From Pseudomonadota bacterium (GTDB lineage Bacteria; Pseudomonadota; Gammaproteobacteria; Tethybacterales; Persebacteraceae): a stretch of DNA of 40,366 nucleotides. This document shows, piece by piece, positions 1 through 10,756 of this stretch. A program made the position numbers and the translations under genes. Positions within the stretch are counted from its first letter, which is position 1; the number at the start of each line of letters is the position of its first letter. A model generated the notes under the pieces. That model made no database searches, was not told the origin of the DNA, and worked only from the letters and a program-made list of their open reading frames with translations. The stretch spans positions 1 through 40,366 of the forward strand of contig JAHZKE010000087.1 in assembly GCA_022600535.1 (NCBI GenBank), in the 5' to 3' direction.

Positions 1-1566
1 CAAATATCCGACGGGGAGATCCAAATCGTCAAAAGCAAATAACACGGCATTGGGCTCAATGCTGTTAATTTTGGCGATGGCTAAATCGTGTGCCCAGCGA
101 TAATCGCTGCGATTATTAACATCCCAGTGCGCATAGACGCTACCGCCGATGACAACAATCACCACTAATCCGGCGATTTGTTGACGGACAATAAAGGGCA
201 ACAAGCGTAATTTATCTACCGCCCAAGCGGCGCCCAGTGCCAGCCAGATTGCCATAATGCCATAAGCAAGTAAATGATAAACGCGAAATGCAGCTAACCA
301 AATAAAGGATGCTTTAAAATCAAGCAAAAATACTAACAGCACACTGCTGGTAAACCAACTGACGGCTAAGGAAAACCACATCCAACTGTAGCGCGAGCGC
401 AACATGGCAAAAAATCCGAAAACAACAAAAACGAAACCAATCGGAGTGAATTGCCATAACATATCATCTGCCAGTTGGGTGCCAAAGGCAATTTTATCGT
501 CTATGCCAACGCCCGCTTGTGAATCAACCCCGGAATAACCGGAACGGCGTACATAAAATATAAATTGTTCTAAGGATTCAATCGGTCCGTAAAAATTTGC
601 CGGCGTAATGTCGTAAGAACGCCAAACCATCCAGATATAAGGCGGCACTAAGCCCAGCAATAACATACCAACTACTTTGATTAGGTTGGGGAGTATGTTT
701 TTAAAGAGTTGCGAAAAAACCAACAGTGCCAAACCGGTACTGCCGAGGAATAAAATCGGATAGTGATTTGCCGTACCCACTCCGTAAGTGAAAGCGATAA
801 TCAGCAATAGGCGTTGATGTAAGCGCCCCGAGCGCCCGATTTGCGCAGAATAGGCAATGCACAATGCCAAGACAATAAAGAAAAACGCAGCATTTAAAGT
901 ATAGACTTCAGCGATAATCGCTTGCGACCAAAATGTTTTAGAAGCCCCATAACTTAAGCCGCCGAGGTAGCCAAAAACACGCCCGCGCACTAACATAACA
1001 ACAATGGCATAAATTGCCGCACCGGCAATGGCACCGGAAAAACCGCTAAATAAGTGCCCGCGAAATGCTGGCGCGCCAAACGGTAACAGGTGGTAAAAAA
1101 TCCCCCCCAGGAAAGTATGCACCGGATAGCCGGGCGGGTGGGCAACGCCAAAAAACTCTAAATTGGCGATAAATAAGCCATCATCCTCTAAGGTAACCGT
1201 GTGCGGTGTGGTAAAGCCATAGAGCAATAAAATCAGCATGAAGACACTGAATAAATGCGGCATTTCTAACCGCCATTGCCGTCCGACTAAGCGATAAGGT
1301 TGGCTCGCGCCTTTAATAAATTCGGAGGGCCACAAACTGCGTTTTTCGGGCGGAAAGTAAAGAAAATTTTTCTCGTTGCTTTGCCCCCGTTGTTGCGGTT
1401 TGACATTTTTTGTTTGCTTATTGTTGGCAGATGCACCGCCATTACCATTATTTCCATTATCGCCATTGCCGGCACCATTGTTGGCAGTTGCGACAATTTT
1501 GGGTTGATTGGAAGTATTTTGTGCTGGACGTTTTTTACGGTAGCGACGAGGTACAGAATGGGCCAT
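1..1566 (-). CDS. DUF2723 / GT117-family integral membrane glycosyltransferase, 3' end outside window
   Basis: The frame is open from the ATG at 1566-1564 down to base 1, so the C-terminus lies beyond the window. After a cytosolic N-terminal stretch of about 100 residues, which contains a Gly/Asn-rich low-complexity run (NGAGNGDNGNNGNGG), many hydrophobic segments follow. The first periplasmic loop reads EDDGLFIANLEFFGVAHPPGYP. That fits the acidic loop plus HPPGYP signature of DUF2723 proteins, GT-C fold enzymes that use a polyprenyl-phosphate sugar donor (family knowledge). It starts 49 bp after nuoB and is probably read through from the nuoA promoter. The acceptor (protein or surface glycan) cannot be told from sequence. 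The family call is fairly secure; the substrate is unknown. Confidence 0.8.
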   Translation of the reverse strand, partial: MAHSVPRRYRKKRPAQNTSNQPKIVATANNGAGNGDNGNNGNGGASANNKQTKNVKPQQRGQSNEKNFLYFPPEKRSLWPSEFIKGASQPYRLVGRQWRLEMPHLFSVFMLILLLYGFTTPHTVTLEDDGLFIANLEFFGVAHPPGYPVHTFLGGIFYHLLPFGAPAFRGHLFSGFSGAIAGAAIYAIVVMLVRGRVFGYLGGLSYGASKTFWSQAIIAEVYTLNAAFFFIVLALCIAYSAQIGRSGRLHQRLLLIIAFTYGVGTANHYPILFLGSTGLALLVFSQLFKNILPNLIKVVGMLLLGLVPPYIWMVWRSYDITPANFYGPIESLEQFIFYVRRSGYSGVDSQAGVGIDDKIAFGTQLADDMLWQFTPIGFVFVVFGFFAMLRSRYSWMWFSLAVSWFTSSVLLVFLLDFKASFIWLAAFRVYHLLAYGIMAIWLALGAAWAVDKLRLLPFIVRQQIAGLVVIVVIGGSVYAHWDVNNRSDYRWAHDLAIAKINSIEPNAVLFAFDDLDLPVGYL

Positions 1567-1615
1567 TAACAGTTAAAATTAAAAAAATGCGGGAGCAAAG
1601 AAAACATTGTTGAGA

Positions 1616-2170
1616 TTAACTACGGGCAAAGGTGTTGGTGCGACGGATTTTTTTCTGCAGTTGGATAATCCCAAACAAAAGTGCCTCTGCGGTGGGGGGG
1701 CAACCGGGGACATAAATGTCTACCGGCACAATGCGATCGCAACCGCGGACAACAGAATAAGAATAATGATAATACCCGCCGCCATTGGCGCAGGAACCCA
1801 TGGAAATCACCCAACGCGGTTCGCTCATTTGGTCGTACACGCGGCGCAGTGCGGGTGCCATTTTGTTGCACAACGTGCCGGCAACAATCATCACATCTGA
1901 TTGGCGCGGACTAGGGCGAAAAACAATACCAAAGCGGTCTAAGTCGTAACGCGAAGCACCGGCTTGCATCATTTCCACAGCACAACAGGCAAGCCCAAAA
2001 GTCATCGGCCACATAGAGCCGGTACGCGCCCAATTTGCCAGAGAATCTAAAGTGGTGGTGAAATAACCGCGTTCGGTGAGTGCCGAACCAATATCAACCG
2101 GCGCCGTTGCCGCCGGCGACAGCGATTTTGTTACATCAGCGTTATTGCCATCAGGAGTGATTATTCCCAT
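1616..2170 (-). CDS. nuoB: NADH-quinone oxidoreductase subunit B (NuoB)
   Basis: A 184-residue subunit of respiratory complex I that carries the N2 [4Fe-4S] cluster next to the quinone site at the membrane/peripheral arm junction. The four cluster cysteines are visible: C62 and C63 ([10 protein letters not shown]), C127 (MGSCANGGG) and C157 ([12 protein letters not shown]). I chose the ATG at 2170 (MGIITPDG...) rather than an upstream in-frame start. It gives the usual family length and a 10-bp overlap with the end of nuoA, typical of translational coupling. The N-terminal 30 residues are a poorly conserved extension. No nuoC follows; the next gene is a GT117 glycosyltransferase. Confidence 0.95.
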   Translation of the reverse strand: MGIITPDGNNADVTKSLSPAATAPVDIGSALTERGYFTTTLDSLANWARTGSMWPMTFGLACCAVEMMQAGASRYDLDRFGIVFRPSPRQSDVMIVAGTLCNKMAPALRRVYDQMSEPRWVISMGSCANGGGYYHYSYSVVRGCDRIVPVDIYVPGCPPTAEALLFGIIQLQKKIRRTNTFARS

Positions 2171-2523
2171 TCCAACGCTCCTTTTTTCCATTCGTAAATG
2201 AAACCAATGACCAACACGGAAAGAAACAACATCATCGCCCAAAAGCCAGCTGCACCAATGGTGTCCCCTTTGAGCATAATCGCCCAAGGGAATAAAAACG
2301 CAATTTCTAAATCAAATAAAATAAATAAAATTGCCACCAAATAATAGCGCACATCAAATTTCATTCGCGCATCTTCAAACGCTTCAAAACCGCATTCGTA
2401 AGGAGAATTTTTATAGACATCAGGTTTATGCGGCCCCAAGACCATACCAAGTAACACTGGAGCCACGCCAATGACGGAAGCCACGCCAATAAATAATAAA
2501 ATCGGAAGGTACTCGTTTAGCAT
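2161..2523 (-). CDS. nuoA: NADH-quinone oxidoreductase subunit A (NuoA)
   Basis: A 120-residue membrane subunit of complex I with three transmembrane helices. The conserved loop [26 protein letters not shown] between helices 1 and 2 contains the signature cysteine. The ATG at 2523 is preceded by an AGAGG ribosome-binding site and a TATAAT at 2539-2544 on the same strand. It overlaps nuoB by 10 bp. Together nuoA-nuoB are the normal first two genes of the nuo operon, but the operon stops here in this window. Confidence 0.95.
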   Translation of the reverse strand: MLNEYLPILLFIGVASVIGVAPVLLGMVLGPHKPDVYKNSPYECGFEAFEDARMKFDVRYYLVAILFILFDLEIAFLFPWAIMLKGDTIGAAGFWAMMLFLSVLVIGFIYEWKKGALEWE

Positions 2524-2538
2524 AATAAATATACCTCT

Positions 2539-2544
2539 ATTATA
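2539..2544 (-). promoter_or_regulatory. nuoA promoter -10 box
   Basis: TATAAT on the minus strand, about 15 bp upstream of the nuoA start codon, with AGAGG between them as ribosome-binding site. No good -35 hexamer is visible at the proper spacing. Confidence 0.5.
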
Positions 2545-2630
2545 CCGAATAATCCTATATTTTTATGTTGTCGTGCACAATCGTTTTAGGAATAATGCTG
2601 TGCAAGAGGCGTGTGCAAAACAGTACGATT

Positions 2631-2639
2631 TGCTATAAT
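2631..2639 (+). promoter_or_regulatory. ndk promoter, extended -10 (TGCTATAAT)
   Basis: The nonamer TGCTATAAT is a consensus extended -10, 32 bp before the ndk ATG. No -35 hexamer stands out. The same nonamer precedes the 4.5S RNA gene and the GST gene at 31899. Confidence 0.65.
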
Positions 2640-2671
2640 GGCGGATTATCTTTTGAGGAAATTTTACAAAT

Positions 2672-3076
2672 ATGCAAACTTTATCTATTATCAAACCCGA
2701 TGCGGTGGCAAAAAACAAAATTGGCGAAATACTGGCGCGCTTTGAAGGTGCTGGTTTAAAAATTGTGGCAGCAAAAATGCTGACTCTGACACGCGAACAA
2801 GCAGGTGCGTTTTATGCGGTGCATAAAGAACGCCCTTTTTATGAAGGATTATTAGACTTTATGACCTCCGGTCCCGTGATGGTACAAGTATTAGCAGGTG
2901 ATGATGCAGTAGCGAAAAACCGCCAATTGATGGGTGCCACTGACCCTAAAAATGCCGACGCCGGCACCATTCGCGCTGATTTTGCCGATAATGTGGAAGC
3001 AAACGCCGTACACGGTTCTGATTCCGCCGAAAACGCCGCCATTGAAATTGCTTTTTTCTTTCCCGAACGCGGTTAA
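2672..3076 (+). CDS. ndk: Nucleoside diphosphate kinase
   Basis: A 134-residue cytosolic enzyme that passes the gamma phosphate of ATP to other NDPs through a phospho-histidine. The N-terminal [10 protein letters not shown] strand and the active-site region NAVHGSDS with H114 are intact. The start is fixed by GAGGAA ending 9 bases upstream of the ATG. In many gammaproteobacteria ndk lies directly upstream of rlmN; here two unknown small genes lie in between. The protein is slightly shorter than the ~141-143 residues usual in enterobacteria, but no motif is missing. Confidence 0.97.
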   Translation: MQTLSIIKPDAVAKNKIGEILARFEGAGLKIVAAKMLTLTREQAGAFYAVHKERPFYEGLLDFMTSGPVMVQVLAGDDAVAKNRQLMGATDPKNADAGTIRADFADNVEANAVHGSDSAENAAIEIAFFFPERG

Positions 3077-3087
3077 AGAAGCGAATT

Positions 3088-3501
3088 GTGTTTAAATCTG
3101 GTGCGTCGTATATTGGTGATAAAGCAGATAACTGCGTAGCGATATTTTGTTGTTATCATAAGAAATGGGAATTGGTTGAAAACCACCCGTTGATTGGTAA
3201 TAAGGGTGTCTGGTTCGGTTCTAAGGATTCGAATCATGGTGGTTTAAATTCATACTGTCGAGAGGGTATGAACCATTATGACAAGCGTCGTAGAACACGG
3301 TTACGTGATGATGCAGAAGTCATAAATGATATGATGATGGGCAAAATAAGCCGTGAAGCATGTGCTGACAAGAAAGAGTTGATTGAATTGCAGTCAAAAG
3401 CAATCATTCCTACTGTGTCTAAAACCTTTTGTTGTGAAGAAAGAGAAGATATGTTGGAGCATATCAGGTCTGAGTTCCCAACAATAGATCTACACGAGTA
3501 G
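3088..3501 (+). CDS. Hypothetical protein (137 aa), unrecognised
   Basis: An open frame starting with GTG 11 bp after the ndk stop, with AAGAAG as a plausible ribosome-binding site. The first in-frame ATG would remove 60 residues, so GTG is preferred. The product is soluble and charged, with no signal peptide or membrane segment. It has six cysteines, including CC pairs near residues 21-22 and 114-115, and a basic central patch (YDKRRRTRLRDD) followed by a helical acidic/Lys-rich stretch. I recognise no family. Its position inside the otherwise conserved ndk-rlmN-ispG neighbourhood suggests an inserted accessory gene. The uninterrupted frame and its fit behind ndk argue for a real gene, but this is not proven. 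Confidence 0.5.
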   Translation: MFKSGASYIGDKADNCVAIFCCYHKKWELVENHPLIGNKGVWFGSKDSNHGGLNSYCREGMNHYDKRRRTRLRDDAEVINDMMMGKISREACADKKELIELQSKAIIPTVSKTFCCEEREDMLEHIRSEFPTIDLHE

Positions 3502-3543
3502 GATTGAATTTTCACATATTTTTATTTTATATTGACTAATTTT

Positions 3544-3777
3544 ATGACACACAAAGCATTTAAAGATTTATCGCCACCGGGGAATAGCATTGATATTTTA
3601 ACCGGTAGCGGTGTGGATGGCATCAGTAATATGGAACCTTGTCATTATCCGTTGACGGACGCAAACGAACTCGTCAATGTCTACATTGTGTTGAATGAAA
3701 AAGAAAACGAAATTGATGTATTGGAGGACGATGACGATGATGACGACGACGATGACATTCTGTTATTTAAGAGATAA
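3544..3777 (+). CDS. Small hypothetical protein with C-terminal poly-aspartate tract
   Basis: A 77-residue frame from the ATG at 3544; a TTG at 3532 could add four residues. The product is acidic and ends in a run of ten aspartates followed by ILLFKR. The run is encoded by GAY triplets around 3727-3758, a slippage-prone trinucleotide tract that could change length without breaking the frame. No signal peptide and no recognisable domain. It lies 6 bp before rlmN and may share its transcript. An acidic tail of this kind could bind cations or mimic nucleic acid, but that is only a guess. Confidence 0.45.
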   Translation: MTHKAFKDLSPPGNSIDILTGSGVDGISNMEPCHYPLTDANELVNVYIVLNEKENEIDVLEDDDDDDDDDDILLFKR

Positions 3778-3783
3778 CAGGCA

Positions 3784-4935
3784 ATGTTGGCAAGTGACTC
3801 AGTGAGGAATGCGTCAAGTGAACGTTTCAATTTACTTAATGCTGACCGCGTTAGCTTAGAAAAATTATTTAGCGCGCAGGGCGAAAAGCCGTTTCGTGCC
3901 CGTCAAGTATTTTCTCGCTTACACAAAAATGGGGGGTGCAATAACGAACTCGCCGCTTGCTTGCAAGACCTCCCCGCAGCAACCCGCGCACGTTTTAGTG
4001 AGCTGGTGCATATTGACGAGTTACCGTTGGCAACGGTTATCCCCGCGAGCGATGGCGTTTATAAATTATTGTTTTCGGTGGGAGCGGGGCAACAGATAGA
4101 AGCCGTTATTATCCCCGAAGCGCAGCGCATTACTTTGTGTATTTCTTCGCAAGTGGGTTGTGCGTTGGCATGTAAATTTTGTTTAACCGGCAAACAAGGG
4201 TTCGCCCGTAACCTAACGACCGCCGAAATTGTCGCGCAGTTGCGTGTCGCCAATCGTTTTTTACAAAGCCAAGGCAGCACTAGCGGCATTAGCAATATTG
4301 TGATGATGGGTATGGGCGAGCCGCTGTTAAATGCCGATGCGGTGCTTCCCGCCTTGCGTTTATTTACCGATACTGCCGCCTACGCCCTGACCCCGCGCCG
4401 AGTCACCGTTTCAACCGCCGGGGTGGTGCCGGCAATGGCACGTTTAGCGGCAGATGTGCCGGTATCGTTAGCGGTTTCCTTGCACGCGCCGACAAATGCC
4501 CTGCGCGATGAAATTATGCCCGTCAATCGCAAGTATCCATTAGCCTCATTAATGACAGCATGCCAGCAGCATATTATCAACCGTCCACGCGCCTATGTTA
4601 CATTTGAATACGTGATGTTAGACGGCGTTAACGATAGCCCCGCCTGTGCGCGGGATTTAGTCCGACTGTTGCACGGCATACGTTGTAAAGTGAATTTAAT
4701 CCCGTTCAATCCGTTTAGTGGTGCCAGTTATCAATGCAGTTCGCCGGCGACCATTCAGGAATTTCGCTCCCGCTTATTACAAAGCGGGGTGATGACCACC
4801 ATTCGCAAAACCCGCGGCGATGATATTTTAGCCGCCTGTGGACAACTCGCCGGCGATGTCCACGCGCGCACGATGGGTTTAGCAGGGCGCGCAGGGCAGT
4901 CAGAAAGCCCCATTGTTCGCCACTCGCCTCAGTGA
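3784..4935 (+). CDS. rlmN: Dual-specificity RNA (adenine-C2) methyltransferase RlmN
   Basis: A 383-residue radical-SAM enzyme that methylates C2 of A2503 in 23S rRNA and A37 of some tRNAs. The iron-sulfur motif CxxxCxxC is present as C126, C130 and C133 ([16 protein letters not shown]). The GMGEPL motif and the [15 protein letters not shown] region are typical of RlmN. The C-terminal [14 protein letters not shown] carries the cysteine that forms the protein-RNA intermediate. It overlaps ispG by 4 bp (GTGA). The rlmN-ispG link is common in gammaproteobacteria, often with pilus and RodZ genes in between, which are absent here. Confidence 0.97.
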   Translation: MLASDSVRNASSERFNLLNADRVSLEKLFSAQGEKPFRARQVFSRLHKNGGCNNELAACLQDLPAATRARFSELVHIDELPLATVIPASDGVYKLLFSVGAGQQIEAVIIPEAQRITLCISSQVGCALACKFCLTGKQGFARNLTTAEIVAQLRVANRFLQSQGSTSGISNIVMMGMGEPLLNADAVLPALRLFTDTAAYALTPRRVTVSTAGVVPAMARLAADVPVSLAVSLHAPTNALRDEIMPVNRKYPLASLMTACQQHIINRPRAYVTFEYVMLDGVNDSPACARDLVRLLHGIRCKVNLIPFNPFSGASYQCSSPATIQEFRSRLLQSGVMTTIRKTRGDDILAACGQLAGDVHARTMGLAGRAGQSESPIVRHSPQ

Positions 4936-6152
4936 GTATTATCCGCGAATATCGCCCGCGCCACGCCACGCCCGCTGTTGCCATTGGTAACGTAAAAATG
5001 GGGGGCGGCAACCCCGTTGTCGTGCAAGCGATGACCGATACCGATACTGCCGATGAAGTCGCAACGGCGATTCAATGTGCGCAATTAGTCAGTGCCGGTG
5101 CCGAAATGGTACGCATTACTGTCAATACGCCGCGGGCAGCACAGGCAGTTGCGGGGGTACGGGCGCGTTTGGATGACATGGGAATTGACGCTCCGTTGAT
5201 TGGCGATTTTCATTTCAACGGACATAAATTATTACCGCAATACCCCGCCTGTGCCGCCGCGTTGGCAAAGTATCGTATTAACCCGGGCAATGTCGGGCGT
5301 GGCGATAAACACGATGCACAATTTACGATTTTAATTGAACAAGCATTACAACACAATAAAGCCGTGCGCATTGGTGTGAATTGGGGTAGTGTTGACCAAG
5401 AATTATTAGCGACCTTGATGGATGAAAACGCCCGTAGCAAACAACCGCAAAGCGCGCAAGTTGTTTTGCAGCAGGCACTGGTGCAATCGGCAGTGCAGTC
5501 AGCACAATTTGCCGAGCAGTTGGGGTTAGCGGCAGATAAAATTGTGCTCTCTTGTAAAACCAGCCGCATTCCCGATTTATTAGCAGTTTATCGTGAACTA
5601 GCGCAAACGCCGTATGCACTGCACTTAGGGCTAACCGAAGCAGGTATGGGTTTGCGGGCAGTGGCGGCAACGGCATCGGCATTGGGGATTTTACTGGCAG
5701 AAGGCATTGGCGATACGATTCGCGCGTCATTGACTCCCCCCGCCGGGGGGGACCGCGCCGAAGAAGTGCAACTGTGTTGCGCTTTGTTGCAGAGTATGGG
5801 GTTGCGGGCATTCGCACCGCAAGTGACTGCTTGCCCAGGGTGCGGGCGCACAACTAGTGATTTTTTTCGCCGTCTGGCAGCAGATATTCAAACGCATATC
5901 AGCGCAAAATTACCGCAATGGAAAGAGCAACACCCGGGGGTAGAGAATTTAACCATCGCGGTGATGGGTTGTATTGTTAACGGCCCCGGAGAATCGCGCC
6001 ATGCTGATATTGGTATTTCCCTCCCCGGTAGTGGAGAAAATCCGGTCGCACCGGTTTATATAGACGGTGAAAAAACGACGGCATTAAAGGGCGAACACAT
6101 TGCCGAGGAATTTATTACTTTGATAGAAGAATATATTGCGCGGCGTTTTTAG
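4932..6152 (+). CDS. ispG: (E)-4-hydroxy-3-methylbut-2-enyl-diphosphate synthase IspG
   Basis: A 406-residue cytosolic enzyme of the MEP isoprenoid pathway that reduces MEcPP to HMBPP using a [4Fe-4S] cluster. The cluster cysteines are C301 and C304 (ACPGCGRT) and C347 ([11 protein letters not shown]), and the following glutamate is also present. The N-terminal TIM-barrel motifs [11 protein letters not shown] and GDFHFNGH are intact. The GTG start at 4932 overlaps the rlmN stop. It is longer than the E. coli form because of a spacer around residues 160-190, as in the ~400-residue class. The IPP made here would feed the heme O/A and quinone steps, such as ctaB further down. Confidence 0.96.
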   Translation: MSIIREYRPRHATPAVAIGNVKMGGGNPVVVQAMTDTDTADEVATAIQCAQLVSAGAEMVRITVNTPRAAQAVAGVRARLDDMGIDAPLIGDFHFNGHKLLPQYPACAAALAKYRINPGNVGRGDKHDAQFTILIEQALQHNKAVRIGVNWGSVDQELLATLMDENARSKQPQSAQVVLQQALVQSAVQSAQFAEQLGLAADKIVLSCKTSRIPDLLAVYRELAQTPYALHLGLTEAGMGLRAVAATASALGILLAEGIGDTIRASLTPPAGGDRAEEVQLCCALLQSMGLRAFAPQVTACPGCGRTTSDFFRRLAADIQTHISAKLPQWKEQHPGVENLTIAVMGCIVNGPGESRHADIGISLPGSGENPVAPVYIDGEKTTALKGEHIAEEFITLIEEYIARRF

Positions 6153-6162
6153 TGTGTCGCCT

Positions 6163-7581
6163 TTATTTCTCGCTTAATTTATCGCTATTTCCCGCCAATA
6201 CCTGCCGACAATGTGCCAGTGATTCCGCTTGCATGGTTTCGTATAATTGAAATTCATCAATCACGGGTTGTCCGAGGGCGGTTTCAAATTCTTGTCGGCT
6301 AGCAGAATGGAGATTTTTTTCATTGACATGATTGCCAAGATTAGATTGAAAAATTCCCGCAGCACTCACCGGTAAAAAATCTTCATAAGTGATTGGCGCA
6401 TAAGAAATCAAACCTTTTTCTATTAATCGCGCGACAGTGTCATTAGCGGCGGCGGTGGCAGCGGTAGTGTTGGCGGCAGTCGTTGGGCTAAAGAAAAAAT
6501 AGGCGAGTTGTTGCGTGAGCAATAATTGCCAATCATCAGGGAAAGCACTAAAAGTTTCCTGCAACATTGTTTGATAGGCAGCGGCATTACTGCCATCGGC
6601 AGCGGGGGTGATTTTTTGCCGTGTTGTCGCTAACAATTCGTCATAGAGGGCGCGCCCTTTGCGAGTGAGGGCGACTCCGCGTTGTTCTACTTCACCAAAG
6701 CGGGCGGTGTGTTTGCCCTGCTGTTTATCGCGAAAGCGAATGTTTTCACTGAGGGCATGAAAACTGGTTTGCCGTAGCAATATCGGACAGCGGCGGGGCG
6801 GTGGTCCTTCTACCACTGCTTTCGCGGTAATCGCGTGGGCGGGCATTGCAGTTTGCACGGCATCAATATCTAAAGTGCGCGGGGTCAGATGATTAATGTG
6901 CGGCCCCTGAAAGCATACGATATCGGCAATTAATCGGTGTTCGGCGTGCAGTTTGTTGTAGGTGTCAGAGGTTACATTGGCATCCGCATGCCAGCGAAAA
7001 GTTTCTAATACTTCGTTAATAAAGGTTGTTGCTTGCGCTGCGTTTAATCCGCCTTGGGTTTCTGCCAGCGCGGTTAACTGCACGGCAACAGGGGTAAAAA
7101 TTTGCCGTTGGTTAATAATCGCGGTCGCCTGTGCGCGCAGTGCATCGTCTGCAATCAAGGGCAAGCGCAGTAGCGAAGTAAATACTCTAAACGGGTTTTT
7201 TGCCAATGCAGCATTATCGGTGGGGCGAAAGGCAGTGGAATGCACGGGAATGCCGGCACTGCTTAAATCGTAATAGCCGACCGCGTGCATTCCCATCACG
7301 GCAAATATGCGCCGCATCATACAGAGTTCTGTCGCACTTCCTAAACGAATCGCCCCGTGGCGTTCTTCACTCAGGCGCGATAAATTATCATTGTCTTGTA
7401 ATTGTGCTTTTAGGGCGGGGGTTGCGCTTAGCGTGCGTTGATTAATCGTGTGGACAATTTCTAATAGTGTGCCGTACGCGGGGACTTCCTGCCGATACAT
7501 CGCCGACATTGCCGCCGAAAAACGGCTACGAATGACATCAGCGGCAAGCCCGCGCGACGATTGAGATTGTGGAACAGACAT
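6163..7581 (-). CDS. hglS: 2-oxoadipate dioxygenase/decarboxylase (HglS/YdcJ, DUF1338 family)
   Basis: A 472-residue protein of the VOC-fold DUF1338 family. HglS-type enzymes turn 2-oxoadipate into D-2-hydroxyglutarate with Fe(II) and O2 in bacterial lysine catabolism (family knowledge). The signatures EVPAYGTLLEIV, ERHGAIRLG, GYYDLSSAGIPVHSTAFRP, GPHINHLTPRTLDID and FGEVEQRG are visible. The histidines of the second and fourth and the glutamate of the last fit the metal-binding triad. I use the ATG at 7581; an upstream TTG at 7599 would add six residues but has no better ribosome-binding site. It is convergent with ispG (10 bp apart). No lysine-catabolism neighbour is present. Confidence 0.85.
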   Translation of the reverse strand: MSVPQSQSSRGLAADVIRSRFSAAMSAMYRQEVPAYGTLLEIVHTINQRTLSATPALKAQLQDNDNLSRLSEERHGAIRLGSATELCMMRRIFAVMGMHAVGYYDLSSAGIPVHSTAFRPTDNAALAKNPFRVFTSLLRLPLIADDALRAQATAIINQRQIFTPVAVQLTALAETQGGLNAAQATTFINEVLETFRWHADANVTSDTYNKLHAEHRLIADIVCFQGPHINHLTPRTLDIDAVQTAMPAHAITAKAVVEGPPPRRCPILLRQTSFHALSENIRFRDKQQGKHTARFGEVEQRGVALTRKGRALYDELLATTRQKITPAADGSNAAAYQTMLQETFSAFPDDWQLLLTQQLAYFFFSPTTAANTTAATAAANDTVARLIEKGLISYAPITYEDFLPVSAAGIFQSNLGNHVNEKNLHSASRQEFETALGQPVIDEFQLYETMQAESLAHCRQVLAGNSDKLSEK

Positions 7582-7670
7582 CGCAAACAGAAGGGTCAAT
7601 TAATTAATAAAAAAGCAAACGTAGCGCAACTATGCCATGACAATTATTAGCGACAATTTTATGGTAAGTT

Positions 7671-7678
7671 GCTATAAT
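7671..7678 (+). promoter_or_regulatory. 4.5S RNA gene promoter, extended -10
   Basis: The TATAAT at 7673-7678 is preceded by TTGC, giving TGCTATAAT, and lies 8 bp before the first paired base of the SRP RNA. No strong -35 is seen. Confidence 0.6.
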
Positions 7679-7685
7679 GTTGCTT

Positions 7686-7780
7686 GGCGGGTTGCCCGGC
7701 ATGATATGATAAGAACCGAGTCAGGTCTGAAAGGAAGCAGCTCTAATTGTCCGCTATCAGTGCTGGATTTACAACCTGCC
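7686..7780 (+). ncRNA. ffs: 4.5S signal recognition particle RNA
   Basis: The conserved SRP domain IV apical region, TCAGGTCTGAAAGGAAGCAG, lies at 7721-7740. It closely matches the Ffh-binding internal loops and GNAR-type tetraloop of bacterial SRP RNA. The ends pair perfectly: GGCGGGTTG at 7686-7694 with CAACCTGCC at 7772-7780 (one G-U). Inner helices also form (CCGGCA/TGCTGG and GAG/CTC). The length of about 95 nt and lack of an Alu domain fit the short gammaproteobacterial type. A TTTTT follows at once, so the closing helix probably also serves as terminator. Confidence 0.92.
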
Positions 7781-7804
7781 TTTTTATTCGCGCGAGGCGT
7801 GCAA

Positions 7805-9712
<1,908 letters not shown>

Positions 9713-9736
9713 CTAATCGTATCAGGGTCTAATCCG

Positions 9737-9745
9737 TGTTATGAT
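9737..9745 (+). promoter_or_regulatory. Candidate msrB operon promoter, extended -10
   Basis: TGTTATGAT fits an extended -10 (TGnTATnAT) only 8 bp before the msrB ATG. If it is used, transcription would begin at or within one or two bases of the start codon, giving a leaderless or nearly leaderless mRNA. No Shine-Dalgarno sequence precedes msrB. Confidence 0.4.
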
Positions 9746-9753
9746 TCTACATT

Positions 9754-10164
9754 ATGGAAAAAGTAAAAAAGACAGACGCCGAATGGCAAGCGCAGTTAGA
9801 CGATATGCAATATAAAGTCACGCGCAAGCATGGCACCGAACCGGCATTTACCGGTCAATATCACGATTGTGAAACGGCGGGGATGTATCATTGCATTTGC
9901 TGTGCGGCGCCGTTGTTCGCTTCTGGCGATAAATTTGATTCCGGCACGGGTTGGCCCTCGTTTGACCGCCCCGCAAACGAAGCGGCAGTGGCTGAAAAAA
10001 GCGATTCTTCCCTGTGGATGCGTCGTACCGAAGTGTTATGCAATCAATGCGATGCACACTTAGGGCATGTTTTCCCCGATGGGCCAAAAACAACGGGAAT
10101 GCGCTATTGCATCAATTCAGCCGCCTTAGCACTTACCCCGAACACTCCCAACAAAGAAGAATAA
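9754..10164 (+). CDS. msrB: Peptide-methionine (R)-S-oxide reductase MsrB
   Basis: A 136-residue cytosolic repair enzyme reducing methionine-R-sulfoxide. Zinc ligands form two CxxC pairs: C47/C50 (CICC) and C96/C99 (CNQC). The catalytic cysteine is C119 in MRYCIN. The substrate loop GTGWPSF and the [10 protein letters not shown] motif are present. It is the first gene of a long co-directional run with yciB, bolA, ppsR, ctaA, ctaB and a GGDEF gene. No ribosome-binding site is visible before the ATG. Confidence 0.95.
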   Translation: MEKVKKTDAEWQAQLDDMQYKVTRKHGTEPAFTGQYHDCETAGMYHCICCAAPLFASGDKFDSGTGWPSFDRPANEAAVAEKSDSSLWMRRTEVLCNQCDAHLGHVFPDGPKTTGMRYCINSAALALTPNTPNKEE

Positions 10165-10177
10165 ACCCAGCGGATTG

Positions 10178-10756
10178 ATGGCTAACGCACGCACCGACCC
10201 GATTAATAATTTCTTTCCCATCATTAGTATGTTGGGTTTTGCGTTGGCGTGGTATGTCGGCGACATTTATATTGCGACGGCTACCTTAATGGGCTTACTC
10301 ACCGTTCATATTGCGTTGCTGTGGGGGATCCGCCGGCACGTGCCGAAAATCACTCTGGTAACGTGGGCATTGGTCATTGTTTTGGGGGCGTTAACGCTCA
10401 TCCTGCGCGATAAAGCATTTATTCAACTGAAAACAACCATTGTTTATAGTGTGCTTGCGTTGGCACTTTTTATTGCCGACCGCATGGATAAAAATTTAAT
10501 AAAAATAATGCTTGGGTCTTTCTTTGCGCCCCCGCCGGCAATGTGGCGGCGTGTCTCTACCGTTGCCGCGCTTTATTTTTTAGCGCTGGCGGGGTGTAAC
10601 TTTTTTGTTGCCAAGTATTTTTCCGAAGGCGTATGGGTGGGAGTCAAAACATTTGCATTTCCGGCGGCAACCATTGTCTTTTCTTTATTAATGGTCACTT
10701 ATTTATATCGCTATATACGTGAGGATGACACAGGTAAGGATAAAATTTCGCAATGA
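10178..10756 (+). CDS. yciB: Inner membrane-spanning septation protein A (YciB/IspZ)
   Basis: A 192-residue integral membrane protein with five to six hydrophobic segments (for example FFPIISMLGFALAWYVGDIYI and ALYFLALAGCNFFVAKYF). It matches the YciB/IspZ family, linked to cell-envelope synthesis and division. The family motif RDKAFIQLKTTIVYS and the MWRRVS segment between helices are present. I start at the ATG at 10178 rather than the TTG one codon earlier. Its stop overlaps the bolA start by 4 bp (ATGA), a pairing also known in other proteobacteria. Confidence 0.9.
   Translation: MANARTDPINNFFPIISMLGFALAWYVGDIYIATATLMGLLTVHIALLWGIRRHVPKITLVTWALVIVLGALTLILRDKAFIQLKTTIVYSVLALALFIADRMDKNLIKIMLGSFFAPPPAMWRRVSTVAALYFLALAGCNFFVAKYFSEGVWVGVKTFAFPAATIVFSLLMVTYLYRYIREDDTGKDKISQ

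Noticed and set aside
2171-2287. Longer NuoB start inside nuoA
   Set aside because: It would overlap nuoA by more than 120 bp and add residues without NuoB similarity; the ATG at 2170 is the normal coupled start.
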